A DNA stretch of 64,000 nt from Cheiracanthium punctorium (GCA_038373885.1 JAWZYV010011912.1:1-64000), one strand, 5' to 3'; numbered from the stretch's first letter, positions 22,451 to 34,900 are shown. The notes: generated by a model not told the origin, from the letters alone. Translations and numbers: made by a program.

Positions 22451-22912
22451 GTCATTCCATGGTGACTGACGTTACAATTTGACTACATTTGTAACCTTTG
22501 AAATTCACCAGTGGCTTGAAATATATATATTTATTTAGTTAAATTGATCAAGAGTTTCATTCATAAGTACTATACTATTATCCATTCTCAATATAAGAAG
22601 TCTTTTTTTTTAAATTAAGGGAAATCAAAAAACGTGACTGATGTTACGCAGTTGATTCAGTCTGACTGTTCAACATTGACTGATGTTACACAGAAGATTC
22701 TTCTGTGTAACATCAGTCACGTTTTTTGATTTCCCTTAATTAAAAAAAAAATGAAAAAAAAGACTTCTTATATTGAGAATGGATAATAGTATAGTACTTA
22801 TGAATGAAACTCTTGATCAATTTAACTAAATAAATATATATATTTCAAGCCACTGGTGAATTTCAAAGGTTACAAATGTAGTCAAATTGTAACGTCAGTC
22901 ACCATGGAATGA
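22451..22912. repeat. ~460-bp near-perfect palindrome
   Basis: Arms of about 205 bp (22452-22656 and 22706-22910) are almost identical inverted copies, differing mainly by small A/T-run length changes. The ends read GGTCATTCCATGGTGACTG. A ~50-bp centre holds a second small palindrome around 'agaagattcttct'. Such identity means either very recent formation or ongoing arm homogenisation. No clear TSD was found. Confidence 0.9.
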
Positions 22913-22989
22913 CTAGTTTTAACGGTTTTAAATGTTGTATGGGCAACCTCCGCCGTACGGGCCGAATGTGGCCCAGCCCTGTCATTGTA

Positions 22990-23622
22990 AATTTAAAAAA
23001 TGTTCAAAATAAGAAATTGGAAAAGAGGTGTTACGTTAAGAAAAAATTCCTCACTTTTATTCTCAAAAAGTTACTCTTTTTAAATTTGTATAAGACCCCC
23101 CGTACAGAAAAATTTCCAGTCAGTAAAATGTATCACATACACTCATGAGGTGATGCACAAATTTTCAGCCTTTCATAACAAAATGTAACAAAGATGATCG
23201 AGCTTACATGAATTTTGAATGTAAACGTTTATTGCTAGAGAGCAAAAAGTATTTTCTTTTGGAATTTCTGTAAGACGCCGGAGACACGATCATCAGACAT
23301 ATTTTTTTTTCCTTTCGAAAGCCACTGAAAAGTGCTTTTAGTCAGAATATAATTATCTTCATATCTCGGATACTTTTTAGGATGCAGTTTTCAAATTTTG
23401 TTTATCACCTGATTAGTTCATGGGCCTCATTTTACTGATTGATAATTTCATCGCATACAAATTTAAAAAGTGTAACTTTTTGAAAATTAACGAAAGGATT
23501 TTTTTCTGAACGTAGTCCTTTTTCTTGCCTTATTTTGAACATATTTTCACTTTACATTGCTCACTTATCTCTAATAGATGAAGAATTAAACCATGTTACC
23601 ACCTTTTCATGAAACCCTGTAG
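22990..23622. repeat. Long-inverted-repeat (foldback) family, second copy
   Basis: Colinear with 35661-36901: it shares the 'gtgatgcacaaatttt', 'gtaaacgttta' centre and 'ctctaatagatgaagaatta' blocks, and ends with a terminus reverse-complementing to ACAGGGTTTCATG. The left terminus is missing. Confidence 0.7.
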
Positions 23623-24157
23623 TATTTCATAAATATTTCTTTTAAAGTATTCAAACCAGATGCCTTCGGATAATCATTGCTCATTCCAAAACTCGGTATA
23701 CATTATGCATCTTCATTTACATACTAAATGGGTGAATCGCTGTTAATTCCGAATTTACGTAGATTTGGCCCAAACATTAACTGTCCACAGAATTTAATGT
23801 ATTGGAGCTAGACCCAGTCATTGATGTACTGAAAGCCCTTTGAATGACCCAAACCAGTACATAATTTTTTATGCAATTCATTCAAACATTCAATTTGAAT
23901 ACTTCAGTTATATTAACGGTTATCGACTTCTCACCAAATAGAAGAGACTCGCTAAAGCTGGGTTCAGTTTTAGAAACTTAATTTTGGCGTCAAATCTGGC
24001 GATATTTAGCCAAAACTCACCGAGATTGGTGACAGCTCGGTCATGACATAAATATCTGACCATAGACTTATAATGTATCGAAAAGATCAGGAATTTGATT
24101 CTTAAACTATCCACCCCTTCATAAGGCATAACTTAATGTAAATAGTTTTACCACAAA
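23623..24157. other. AT-rich intergenic stretch, no gene seen
   Basis: No supported gene, terminal repeat or tandem array. Confidence 0.4.
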
Positions 24158-24409
24158 CAGTAGCGGATCCAGAAATCTATTTTTGGGAGGGGCTAAATTT
24201 TGAAAAAAGCTTATTTCACCCAAACAAAATGTACAATAAAGTAAAATTTTAGTCTAAAGTAATGTAAAACTTTTTAAGAGGGGCTAAGTTATAAAAAAAG
24301 ATCCTTTTATATACTTAAAGTGTACAATGAAGCAGAATAATACCCTTTAGAGCAATCTCTTTTGGGGGGGGGCTGAAGCCCCCTAGCCCCTCCCCTGGAT
24401 CCGCTACTG
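24158..24409 (+). mobile_element. hAT MITE, 252 bp
   Basis: The ends are CAGTAGCGGATCCAGAAA and, reverse-complemented, CAGTAGCGGATCCAGGGG. It has a perfect 8-bp duplication, accacaaa. C- and G-runs lie next to each end. Related by termini to 49196-50936. Confidence 0.88.
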
Positions 24410-24833
24410 ACCACAAACATTAAACCCGGCTTGCTAATTTCCGTGCTTAATTATTTTTCTGTCGAAGCAAGTCGCAAAACTGTTCTTTTGTATCTCCTTG
24501 ATAAAACTTTAAGCCAGTCTCCAAAAGTTTATTTAGCCATGATTATCACTCAAATGCAATAAATTATTTACAATAATTTTGGACCTTTCAATGTTCTTCG
24601 ATATAGCCCGACTGCTCAATCCCGACAGCAAAAACGTATCTTTTCTTCATAATTTCTTAATCTTTTCGCTCTTGGTTATGAACACTCAAAAACAAGCAAT
24701 ACCCTTATTCAAATATTCTTACGTTTGTATTCCAAAGCGTGGAATCAATTTGATTAAATTATTTTATACAAAAAAAATTGTACAATTTTACTGGTGGACT
24801 TAATGTTGGCCGGAGACTACGTGCTTCCATTAA

Positions 24834-25055
24834 CCCTTTGAGGCGCAACCCTTTCCCAATGCTGAAAAAAGGGCAGCCGTTGCCATCGCTCGACTAAAGT
24901 ACCAGCAAGATGGCGGACGATCGAAACCTTCATCGCGTGCCACAGATCTAGAGACTATTTTTTTGACGACAGCGTTCTGTGCCCGGTACAGCCAGTCGAT
25001 AAAGCCATACACTGAGTTTGGCGTTGCCAGAGCGGCAACACTGCGCGTTAAAGGG
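24834..25055 (-). mobile_element. piggyBac-type MITE family 1, internally deleted
   Basis: TTAA at 24830-24833 and 25056-25059. The left end is CCCTTTGAGGCGCAACC and the right end reverse-complements to CCCTTTAACGCGCAGTG. Reversed relative to the 2126 copy; it keeps both termini but only 222 bp. Confidence 0.85.
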
Positions 25056-25059
25056 TTAA

Positions 25060-25800
25060 ATGAATGGCAGACACTTACGACCATTGTACTAGAAAATGGC
25101 TAAATAGAATTTTGGCTTTTCCGAAAAAAAAAAAAAAAGATTATTTCTGCTGAAGTTTAATTGAGAACTTTATTAGAAATTCAAATAGGTAAATTGTTTG
25201 GGTGTTTTTTTTTTTTTTTAACCATCCGTTAGGCCCGCGGACTATGATCATATACCATATACACCCACCAAGAAAAGTATTCGAGTAATAGCCAAATTTC
25301 CTATCTTAGTTATTTGAATAACTAATTTTTTTCATGGGGGGGGGACCTACAAAATCAGAAAGAAATATGAGAAGTTGTTATTATATACGACGTTATTCAC
25401 TTTTACGGAGAACAATAAATTAAATATGAAACAGGCATAGGAAATTTGACTTATGCTGTAATCACGAAGGTATACAAGGAAGGTGGTTTGGGGGGGGGGG
25501 TTAACCCTACTCCCTCCCTTAGTCTACGCACATAAGCCAATTACATTCAAATATTCACCTTTTAAATTCATCGGTCGAAGCAGTAAAATATTAAATTTTG
25601 TATAAATTTTGAAAACTTTACTTGCAATTTAAAAACTTTTATTAATTTTGTGAATTTTATAATTCAGTACGTAAGAAACACGATTTACAAATTTTTAGTG
25701 TTATGAAAACTTTTACCAGATATTTATAGTAAAATTGGGAGCCCTCCCCTCTCCTTAGCTGTACTCCTCCCTTGAGAAAGCTATAGCTACCTCGTGGTTC
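25060..25800. other. Intergenic, AT-rich with G-runs
   Basis: No gene recognised. G8-G10 tracts at about 25336 and 25491 and a C/T-rich phrase near 25740-25770 suggest a worn hAT of the G-run type, but I could not pair termini. Confidence 0.35.
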
Positions 25801-25802
25801 AT

Positions 25803-26974
25803 AAAATGAGTTTGAGCTTTTTTTTTTTTAAAGCCTGAGCCCGAAATTTCGGCTAATAGATAAATGAAAATCAATTATTTCATTGATAGAATACCATACA
25901 TTTTTACTTTCCGAACATGTACCATGTAAGGAAAGTATTGTAATCATGAAAAAATTCGAATTCGAGATTTTGGTGTATTTACACGTTTTGGGGTCTTCTG
26001 AATCCATTTATGCTATTTTTACGAGATGTATGTATGTGTGTATGTGTGTATGTATGTGTGTGTGTGTGTGTATGTGTGTTTGTGTGTATGTGAGTGAACA
26101 CGATAGCTCCTGAACGGAGCATTCGATTGAGCTCAAATTGGATATGTATGTCATAAACCACCGTCGCAAGACCGGTATTGATTTGGGTGTGTATAGGACT
26201 TATAGTTTTTCTACAGGGCTACGACAAAGATTTCTTTTACATTATGGCCTATGGGGGAATTTCTTGAAAGTGCGTCTAGCGTTTTAAACGGTAAATTCGA
26301 TTGAGCTCAAATTGGGTATATATGTTATAAACCACCGTCGCAAGACCGGTGTTGATTTTGGTGTGTATAGGACTTATAGTTTTTCTACAGGGCTACGACA
26401 AAGATTTCTTTTACATTATGGCCTATCGGGGGAAATTCTTGAAAGTGCGCTAGCGTTTAAACGATACATTCGATTGAGCTCAAAGTGGGTATACATGTTA
26501 TAAACCACCATCCTAAGACCGGTATTGATTTTGGTGTGTATAGGACTTATAGTTCTCCTACAGGGCTACGACAAAACTTTCTTTTATATTATGGCATAAT
26601 GGCATATGGGGAGAAATTCTTGAAAGTGCGCAAGCGTTTAAACGGTGCATTCGATTGAGTTTCACTTTGGTATATATGTTTGAGTTATTCATCGATTAAA
26701 ATTTATTTAAATGCTTGGTAATGATCTTAATCGTAAGTGTTTGGAAAGTCGAGTGGAGTCACTCCAGATTTTTTTCATTAAAGTAGCAAACTCCTAATAC
26801 ACCTTCTAATTTTTATATTCAATAAGTTTATCAAATAATACTAATTAGTTTATTTCTCCCGTGAATCACTTTTTAAAATCTGTTTACAAGGAGAATGTTC
26901 AATAAAGGAGAAATTTATCACGATTCCGATTGCGTAATCGTGAATTTCAGAGCCCGAGCCCACCCTCTCTGTAA
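25803..26974 (+). mobile_element. Decayed copy of the TAGAGATGAG hAT family hosting a Helentron-like element
   Basis: The left piece (25803-25900) and right piece (26776-26974) are colinear with the left and right parts of 21025-21506, including 'gcccgaaatttc', 'tttcattgat' and 'tttttaaaatctg' blocks and a closing 'agagcccgagccc'. The ends are mutated and I found no clean TSD. Confidence 0.6.
25901..26775 (+). mobile_element. Helentron-like element, copy B, three tandem units
   Basis: A full copy with all landmarks: the ACTTTCCGAACATGTACC start, GT/GTAT microsatellite (26029-26090), CGATTGAG markers at 26123, 26297, 26470 and 26651 giving units of 174, 173 and 181 bp, the closing GTGTTTGGAAAGT and the hairpin GTGGAGTCACTCC before a T-run. 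The tandem units are similar to one another, as if expanded recently. Confidence 0.75.
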
Positions 26975-27058
26975 TACCTAACCCATGGGGTCAAATACAT
27001 TTTTGAGAAAGTGTACCTGTGTGTACGATTGTAGTCCGCGCGCCTAATGGAAGATTAA

Positions 27059-27387
27059 CCCTTTGAGGCGTCTATCCAGCTGTTCTCGCCTTCTTCCATT
27101 TTTCAGCAGATGTCATTGCTGTAAAAAATAATCGTGACCATTTGTTTTACGGGAAATGACGTGCTAAAAAGTAAAGGATTCTCGTTGAGCTATGTCACCC
27201 GCAACTATTTTTATAGACATCCAATCTATTCTCCGTGACTGGCAACAGTCACGGTTTGTCAAAGTTTGGAAGAGAGGAAGGTAGGAAGGTAGGAGTCAAG
27301 GAAGAGAGGAAGGTAGGAGAGAGATGAGAGGAAGGTAGGAGTCAAAGTTTGGTGTTCCCAGAGCGGGAGCACTGCGCGTTAAACGGT
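27059..27387 (-). mobile_element. piggyBac-type MITE family 1 with internal minisatellite
   Basis: TTAA at 27055-27058 and 27388-27391. Reversed, with the palindromic portion deleted. Between 27255 and 27350 it gained a purine-rich minisatellite of 'gaggaaggtagga' units, interrupting a 'cagtca..gtcaaagtttggtgttccc' sequence continuous in other copies. Part of that sequence appears duplicated around the insertion. Confidence 0.8.
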
Positions 27388-27424
27388 TAAAAATCTACAA
27401 TGCAGTTCTCGAACGGATGTAGTC

Positions 27425-27995
27425 AGAGCCTGTTTATCGGTAGGGAACCGGGGATTTTGCCCTGGGCCCACTAATTTCAAGGGCCCAAAAATTTTGTACT
27501 TTTCAACAGATTTTTATCTATTAATTCATAAAAAAAATCTTTGTACAAAAATTGAATTGCCATTTTCTTGAGTCGAAAGCTACAGTAATTCTCAGACATT
27601 TTATTCTGCTAAGGGTTCTCTAAAGCCCATCAGCATTAGGTCAAAATCCTTCAGCCAACGTCTCAGCCTCTTTTTATAAATTTTATTATAAGAAAATCTC
27701 ACCAGTTTTAAGGTACGTACAGTAAGTTTTGCAATTATTTTCATTTATATTTTAAAGAAGTTTAGTGTAGAAGTGTATGTGGTATGTGTCTAGATATTCA
27801 TCATTTGTAAAAATAAATGTTATTCATGCATGCAAAAATCTTTTAATATTCTTTACTGCAATGTATTCATATATTTAGTATGTAAACTTGCAGATTTATA
27901 TGCGTCCAGAACAATTTAAATGCGTAATATGCAATTTCTCGTAAGTGCAAAGTTTGTATTTGCCCAGGGCCCAATATCGTGACGATCGGGCCCTG
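27425..27995 (+). mobile_element. hAT element, 571 bp
   Basis: The ends are CAGAGCCTGTTTATCG and, reverse-complemented, CAGGGCCCGATCGTCACG. Flanking 8-mers are gatgtagt and gatgcagt (one mismatch). Both ends carry 'gggccc' blocks. No coding sequence. Confidence 0.78.
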
Positions 27996-28009
27996 GATGC
28001 AGTTTGTCC

Positions 28010-28430
28010 TCAGTCCTCCCACCCCCTCTCCCTAACTGCAGTGAAAAGTCGCTCAATTGAATCGCCAATTCACTGGCAGCACATCGGCCAAATCTCGGCG
28101 ATTTACGACTTGCGCCTGTAGAACTAGTTTCTCCTCGGAGCGAGCGGACGGCCCCCACCACGTGCTCTGTCCCCGAATTCTCCTACCTTCCTCTCTTCTC
28201 TCTCTCTCTCTCTCTCTCGCAACAACTTCCTCCTTTACATCGTTTCGCACTGCGGTAAAAGTCGGGAGGGAAGTCGGAGATGAGAGACAGTCGATTCGGA
28301 TTCCTCCGGCGAAAAGGGTTGTCTCCCCGGAACCGATCGGCCTTTGCTCCCTTTTACGAACGGGGCAGACGCACTCGCGACTGCAGTTCGCGATAAGGTC
28401 ACGTCATTTTGGTACATAGAAATGCAAATG
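28010..28430. other. CpG-rich unique stretch with CT microsatellite
   Basis: GC-rich with many CpGs and a (TC)n tract at about 28193-28219. Frames of 120 codons (plus) and 60-81 codons (minus) overlap, but none matches a family I know. It could be a host promoter or exon region; nothing decides this. Confidence 0.3.
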
Positions 28431-28446
28431 TCGGACCTCTGTTTAA

Positions 28447-28800
28447 CCCTTTAACGCGCAGTGTTCCCGCTCTGGGAACACCAAACTCTGACGATTTTGA
28501 CTGTTGCCAGTCACGAAGAATAGATTGGATTTCTATAAAAAAAAGTTGAGGGTGACATAGCTCCACGAGAGAATCCTTTACTTTTTAGAACGTCATTTCC
28601 CGTAAAAAAAATGCTCACGATTCTTTTTAACAGCACTGACATTTGCTGAAAAATGGAAGAATGCGAGAACAGCTGGATGGATGGCCCCATGCTGAAAAAA
28701 TGGCAGCCGTTGCCATCGCTCGAGTTAACTACCAGCAAGATGGAGGACGATCGAAACGTTCATCGCGTGCCACAGATCTAGAGACCCTTTTTGACAACAG
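28447..28800 (+). mobile_element. piggyBac-type MITE family 1, 3'-truncated
   Basis: Starts at TTAA (28443-28446) with CCCTTTAACGCGCAGTG and follows the family to the hairpin centre ('gactgtgcccgcacagcc'), then departs. The same half-element form occurs at 16805 and 42183. Confidence 0.75.
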
Positions 28801-29468
28801 CTGACTGTGCCCGCACAGCCGGCTGTCACTCCACTGTTGTGAAAAATTTGACTAAGGCAAAAGAAAAAATCATATGAACGACATCCCCCAAAAGGTTTTT
28901 TTTTTTTCGAGTGTTCTAAACATTTATTTTGACTTCTTAATTTTGTTCTTAAAAGGTCAAGATTACTTTATACAATTTCTTTCATTTATTTTTCCACGAT
29001 TCTTACAATTCAGGTTTTTTTTAAAGATATTTTCAAGACAACTCGTGATCAAGTGGCTATTTTGATTTAATAAATAGATATAATAAGTTTATTACTGAAT
29101 TTGTATCAATTATTTGCGCACCTGAGTAAATCTAATTAATTGCAAAAGCAAGAATAGAACTAGTTTTCAATTGCTCTAAAAAAGTTGTGCGCTTAACTAT
29201 AAAGGGAAATCTAGTTGTCATAATTACCCCATTTTTTTTTTTTTTGCAACTTTGGAATTTTGTTTCGGTATTTATAACCAAACCTTTAACTTTTAAGCTA
29301 ATAGTTTTGCATAAACAAAATTTTACTGGGCGCTCTTAAAAGGCAAAAGTTTGACCCTCATTAATTAAAACAATATTTTCCCTATAATTAAGGGTTAAAA
29401 GTTGAAATTTAAACAAAGTGGCTATAATTACCTCCACCTGATATTATAGATTTACTGTTAGTTTAAAC
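28801..29468. other. AT-rich intergenic stretch, no gene seen
   Basis: Contains poly-T runs and short frames. Nothing supported. Confidence 0.4.
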
Positions 29469-29981
29469 CAGGGCTCAAAATTAACTGTGGTCTGAGATCG
29501 CTAAAATATATAACGGACCAGCAGAGTACAAAATCTGTTGGTTCGTCTGACCGATAGCGTTTTATTTACATTTTCTCCTTGCATACTGTCCTCATTTAGT
29601 TCCACAATACATGCCATCTAATTTTACCAGTACATGTCCTATAATTTGATCTAATTAATATTTTTACTATAGGTATTCTCATTTTTTAATTCAGCTTTCA
29701 GCGAAAACTTTAAATCTTTGAATATGGACCAGCAATAAATGTTACGGACAAGGAAAGACTTGGAAGTCACAGGTCGGGGCCATCGTGACTCTTCTATCGG
29801 GCCTTCTTGTGCACTCCGATGAGTCATACAAAGAGGCCTAACGGATGCTCTCTGATTGGTTCCAGCACTTAGATACGTCATCTAACGGCGGAATCTAACC
29901 ATTGAGAAACGGTAGAAGATTCACAATGGCCCCGCACTGGTCCTTTGGACCACTGGTTAAATATTCTAATTTGCACCTCTG
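29469..29981 (+). mobile_element. hAT element, 513 bp
   Basis: The left end is CAGGGCTCAAAATTAAC and the right end reverse-complements to CAGAGGTGCAAATTAG. It has a perfect 8-bp duplication, gtttaaac, at 29461-29468 and 29982-29989. Confidence 0.87.
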
Positions 29982-29989
29982 GTTTAAAC

Positions 29990-31406
29990 CAATTAGTGCT
30001 TAGCGTCCCTTTTTCAGGATTCTCAAATTTTTGCATTATTACAATCAGTCGCAAAAATTTGTAAACGTTATTTAATTTTCCAGGGATTAATTCACGACTA
30101 TCAAATCTCAATTCCACAAGATACCCTAAGATAACGAAATGAGATGTAAAGTTGTCACTTTTTAAACACATTTTTTGAAGGAAGAAATTATCTCTTGTTT
30201 GTGCAACTGATTGCGGAAATTTCTCTATTACTTGATGTCATCTGAAAAGATTGGAGAATCATGAGAAGAGTCTCGGCACAAATATTTTAATAGGTTTAAG
30301 TGCAGAGTGTATTGGATCAGGAGCGATAAACAGGGAGGCGATATGGTGCGGTCGTACCCCCAGATTTAACAAACATTTTATTTGACCCATATTCTATATT
30401 TCAATACATCAAATCTCGCAGCCCCAAATGAAAAACTGAAATGCCGCTATTGAATTGGATGAAGAAGCATTACAGAAAATAATTCTATAAAAAGTAATAT
30501 TTTGAGAAATATGCCGCACTTCGGAGAATTTTACAGTGCTATAGTATGTAGCATGAATGTATTCAGATAATTTCAAAGTCACTTGAACATTATTATAGTG
30601 TATATAACGCAGCTGGTAAAAATATATTCTGATCACCCCTCCCCTTGTTATAGTTATTTTATTTATGTTCAAGAAACACACATATAATTGTTCTACTTAA
30701 CAATTATATATACGTAACTATTATATACATATAATTATTGTCAGGGATCGATGCAGTCGAAATTTAAGTCCGTTTAGCGGCCGATTCACAAAATTTCATC
30801 GATTAAAACGGGCCCTTTAAAAAAGTATAATTGATTAAAACAACCCTTCATTGGCATTTTACTCTATATTTTAATTTGTTTTGTAAATTATTTAAAAAAA
30901 ATAATTTTTACGAAAATTGTAGCATTAACAAAAATAGACGTTGAAATTCACCAAATTAAACAGTTTTCACAAAAACGGGGCCTTGGAAAACACCCCTGGA
31001 TCGAACCTTCTATATATTACTGTTACTTCTTTCAAATTGGAATAAAACCGTTTTTCTGTTCTATAAATCACAAACTTAATGATTGTAAACAACCCTGACT
31101 AATCATTGCTTACATTCATTTGAATGGCCGTGTAAGAAGTCATGCATCTGTTGTTAGGTTACTGAATTAGCTACGAAAGTGACTTAATTAAATCAATTAG
31201 AACATCTTTTCGCTGAAAAAAGAATTTGTTTTCCCTTAATTACATTACTCTAATTTGATTTACGAAGGAAGTTTGATAAAATAAGCAATTACTCCCTTAA
31301 TTCAAATCATCTGCTGTTCACGCACTAATAGCACTTGAGCACATTACTTGTCTGCATACAATCAATTCACAGTTATACCATATATCAGTCACAAATGCCT
31401 TAAATC
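29990..31406. other. AT-rich intergenic stretch with possible worn element
   Basis: A possible CAGGGATCGATG...CACCCCTG pair at 30744-30999 looks hAT-like but lacks a duplicated 8-mer. Otherwise nothing recognised. Confidence 0.35.
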
Positions 31407-31790
31407 AGGGTTGGAAAACTTTTTGCGTGTATGCGCCAATTTTTTCAGAGACATGTTCAAGTGCGCCATACAAATTAAATGTCTTTTTACTTCCATATGA
31501 TCACAGTTAGAGCTAAAAATTTTTAATACGATTAGGCTTTTTTATGAGAAGAAAAAAAAATGTAATAAAGTGTAAACTTGAGATTGAAATTGTTATTGTG
31601 AGGAAGAAGGTTCTAGAATTAATTTTCCGGATACTTGGTAGGCGATCAGAGATGGTTCGATTTTTAATGACATGTATTTCGGAGTGTGAAAATGCTTTCT
31701 TCTGACGTAGCATCATAAATTATAATAAATAAAAAATTTGGGATCACGAAATTAGCGGCCAATGTCACCAGCTTGTGTCAAAAAAGCTTT
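31407..31790 (-). repeat. Dispersed repeat shared with 48510-48960, hAT-like end
   Basis: Begins with CAGGGTTGGAAAACTTTTTG. Reverse-complemented, its middle (about 31560-31705) is colinear with 48690-48830, sharing 'aattctagaa' and 'aactatttcaatctca'-type blocks, and both copies carry 'tgcgcc' or 'ggcgca' words near the ends. A right end and TSD were not resolved. Confidence 0.5.
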
Positions 31791-32039
31791 TTAGCTCTGC
31801 AGCACGGGCTTGGAGATGTTATCAATTAAAGATTATCGATAAAAGAATGTATAATCGATTTTTTTTCTGTAAAACAATTCCAACGATGCTTAAAAAGAAA
31901 TTGCTTAGATTTAGTAAAAAGTTTCGAAGTTAATTAGGTTATTTTATTTTATTAGCTAATTTTTTATGACAGCAAAACAAATCAAAATTTTGAAGTAAAA
32001 CTATAATTTAATTCGGTTTCCATTAGAACAGCGAAAGTG

Positions 32040-32390
32040 AAGCAGCACCGGCTTGGCCAGTGCTTGGGAGGATGAGCTCCTCTCCCGGCTGAGTCTGCTG
32101 TGGACCGCGATTCACGTTCAACGTACGTGTGTATGCTAGAGGAAGCTATCGTAAAATCTGTTGTGGCTGTATTGTGTTCTACTTTTAAACGATACCTCTG
32201 GGGGTTCCAATCAGTGTGCCATGTCTCACATCTGGAACGAGTTCAAAACTAGAAGACCACTCCTCGGAGACAACAGTGACCTTTCTACTAGGCGCCCCAT
32301 AATGGAATGACCAACATCTCCGGCCCTCGTAGCGGTCAAGCGAATAAGTAGACAGCTGACCCAGCCATTAGAAGAAGAAATCTATATTTT
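32040..32390 (+). repeat. Possible SINE-like segment
   Basis: A GC-richer ~350-bp block in AT-rich DNA that ends in a (GAA)-rich tail ('gaagaagaaat'). The composition and simple tail suggest a SINE, but I cannot identify A and B boxes with confidence. Confidence 0.25.
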
Positions 32391-32572
32391 GATAATTTAT
32401 TGAATATCTATTCTGAAACTGTTTTATTTGTTTTTGGAAAAAGTTAATTTCCCATTGAAGAAGTTATCCCGCCGTTTGCGAAGTTTTCACCTACCGTTCC
32501 CTTAGAAAACTTACTGAGGGTGCTCCTTACGAAAAGAGACAGGCATCACACAGAACTTTTGAACAGCTTTAA

Positions 32573-32996
32573 CCCTTTGAGGCGCAACCCTTTCCCAATG
32601 CTGAAAAAAGGGCAGCCGTTGCCATCGCTCGACTTAACTACCAGCACAGCCAGCTGTCGTCAAAAAATGGTCTCTAGATCTGTGGTACGCGATGAACGTT
32701 TCGATCGTCCGCCCTCTTGCTGGTAGTTAAGTGGAGCGATGGCATCGGCTGCCCTTTTTTCAGCATTGGGCAATCTGTCCAGCTCTGTTCTCGCATTCTT
32801 CCATTTTTCAGCAGATGTCAGTGCTGTTAAAGATAATCTTTTTACGGGAAATGACGTACTAAAAAGTAAAGGATTCTCATGGAGCTATGTCACCCGCAAC
32901 TATTTTTATAGAAATCCAATCTATTCTTCGTGACTGGCAACAGTCAACACGTCAGAGTTGGGTGTTCCCAGAGCGGAAACATTGCGCGTTAAAGGA
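32573..32996 (-). mobile_element. piggyBac-type MITE family 1
   Basis: TTAA at 32569-32572 and 32997-33000. The left end is CCCTTTGAGGCGCAACC; the right end is in the CGCGTTAAAGG form. The palindromic half has a shortened left arm. Confidence 0.85.
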
Positions 32997-33000
32997 TTAA

Positions 33001-34900
33001 ATAGATCACCCTGTAGTTCATAGTACAACTTGCGAAAAGGCGTCTAAATTTTATTGCTTTTCGAGCACAACTGAATTCTTTAAAAAGCTGTTCAAAAGTT
33101 GCGTGATTTCGTGAAAGAACAACCTTAAGTGGATTTTATTGTATTTAATTTAGGATTTCAGTTATAGGATCTTATAATTAAACATGCATTTTAAAATTTA
33201 TGAGAAGATAATGCAGGCCTTGTTTTGTTAGAATCCTACAAGGCGTTAACAAGATACGAGAATCTCCGGAAGTAAGTTTCGCACATTAAAAGGTTCTGCT
33301 TTTGTTTGAGAAAGAAAATAAAAATTTAATTTAATTTAATTGTCAATGATAGTACTATTTGTTTTGATTAGAGAGATGAAGCACATTAATAATTAATGTT
33401 TAATTTTTCATTGGTTTGGCTGATTGTGTCTAACTTTTGTTAACCGTGTTGCACATAATTATGCCAAATTAGCATGCATGTAATATTCAATAAAACTACT
33501 AAATAGAGTGTGGATTTTGAGTATAAAAATTAAATCTGGTTTTAATTGCTTTTCTCGCCTTCCTCTGCTAAATAATGTGAAACCGGCTTTTTTTTTAGCC
33601 AGTCCCGCATATTAAACGTGAAAGTCCCATAAATTCGTGTATAAAAGTTGGCAAGCCCATTTACAATTAATGTATGAGCACAGTGCATTAGATGAATAAT
33701 CATTATTAATATTTTTTTCGAGTGTTTTTCTCGAGTGACATCATTGGTTTGTTTTTAAAGCTGTTCAAACGTGTGTGACGGTGTCGTTTTATAACAGGAA
33801 TAGCTAGTCAAAAATAAATTTCGATTTGTTTTCCACGAATTCCAAAAAATAACTCAACTCGGGATATCAGACCCCCACCACCACCCTTTTTTCTCATTTT
33901 GTTGCAAGTAGCATGTATAATTCTGTTACCTATTCTATCCATGACACAGTTTTTCTTTTTTCTTTCTCTTCAAGGTTTCCCCTCTCTACTGTTTACACAC
34001 GCATAAAAAAAAGGGTTAAATATTAAAACAGTCGCTGGCACGGTAACCATGCATTAGCGGCACGCGAACAATCCATTTAAAAAAAAAACAAGAACGAGAA
34101 AGAAACGAAACGAAACGAAACACATAGCAAGGGGGGAGGAGTTCTTGACAGTGAAATCGCTAGGAAACCACTGACAACGGGTCAAGCGCAAAATTAATTG
34201 CAGTGAGCGCAGAAAGATGAAAAAATAACAGTGATAAAAATAAAAGTAAAAAAAGGAAGTCTGCATTACGCAATCAATATGTTAAGTTTCGATTTCCTTT
34301 CCCCCTCCCCTTACTAATATTGACTCGATGTGTGCGGGCAAGCAATCACGACATCCCAATCGGCTACCGGGCTTACTTAAACTCTTTCTTACTTATTTTC
34401 AGTGCTTTCACTGCTGGACGCAAAAAAAAGTACGGTTAAAAGGTCCCAGTGCTGAAAATGTACAATCATCAGGCCCTACGAGAGGGGGGAGGGCAGACGG
34501 GGCGCCGTCCCTGGGACCGTGAGAGTGGGCCCGTGTTCAGCTAAGTGCGTGCGTGAATTTTTCAGAAGGTGTTACGAATTTCATTTATAGATCCGTAATT
34601 AAAATCTTTTAAAAAAAAAAAAAAACAGACTAAATTTTGAATACATAATTCTAGAATGATTTAGATGGCAGAAATATTAATTCTACCATTTAAATATTAG
34701 TATTTTTTCAACCTTCGAACATGAATTAAAAGTACTATTACATATAAGAAAAACGTCCCTCCCACTCTCTTTCCTTTTAGCATTTTATATGAAAAACATT
34801 AAAAAAAGCAGTTTTACGAAAAAAAAAAAAATCTTTCCCTCCCTCCTGTTTTTTCGAAACTTTTGTGCTTTACGAAAGGGGACGGGAAGATTTTCGTGCC
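33001..34900. other. AT-rich intergenic stretch, no gene seen
   Basis: Around 33010-33080 there is a fragment of the old repeat also seen near 5190-5310 and 36990-37140. The rest has homopolymer runs and a 'gaaacgaaac' microrepeat (34100-34120). Nothing coding was recognised. Confidence 0.4.

Noticed and set aside
25979..26161. Thr-His repeat peptide on the minus strand (also at 63457-63675)
   Set aside because: It is a translation of the GT/GTAT microsatellite inside Helentron-like elements.
30744..30999. Possible hAT with CAGGGATCGATG and CACCCCTG ends
   Set aside because: Flanking 8-mers (attattgt and gatcgaac) do not match and the inner termini do not align well.
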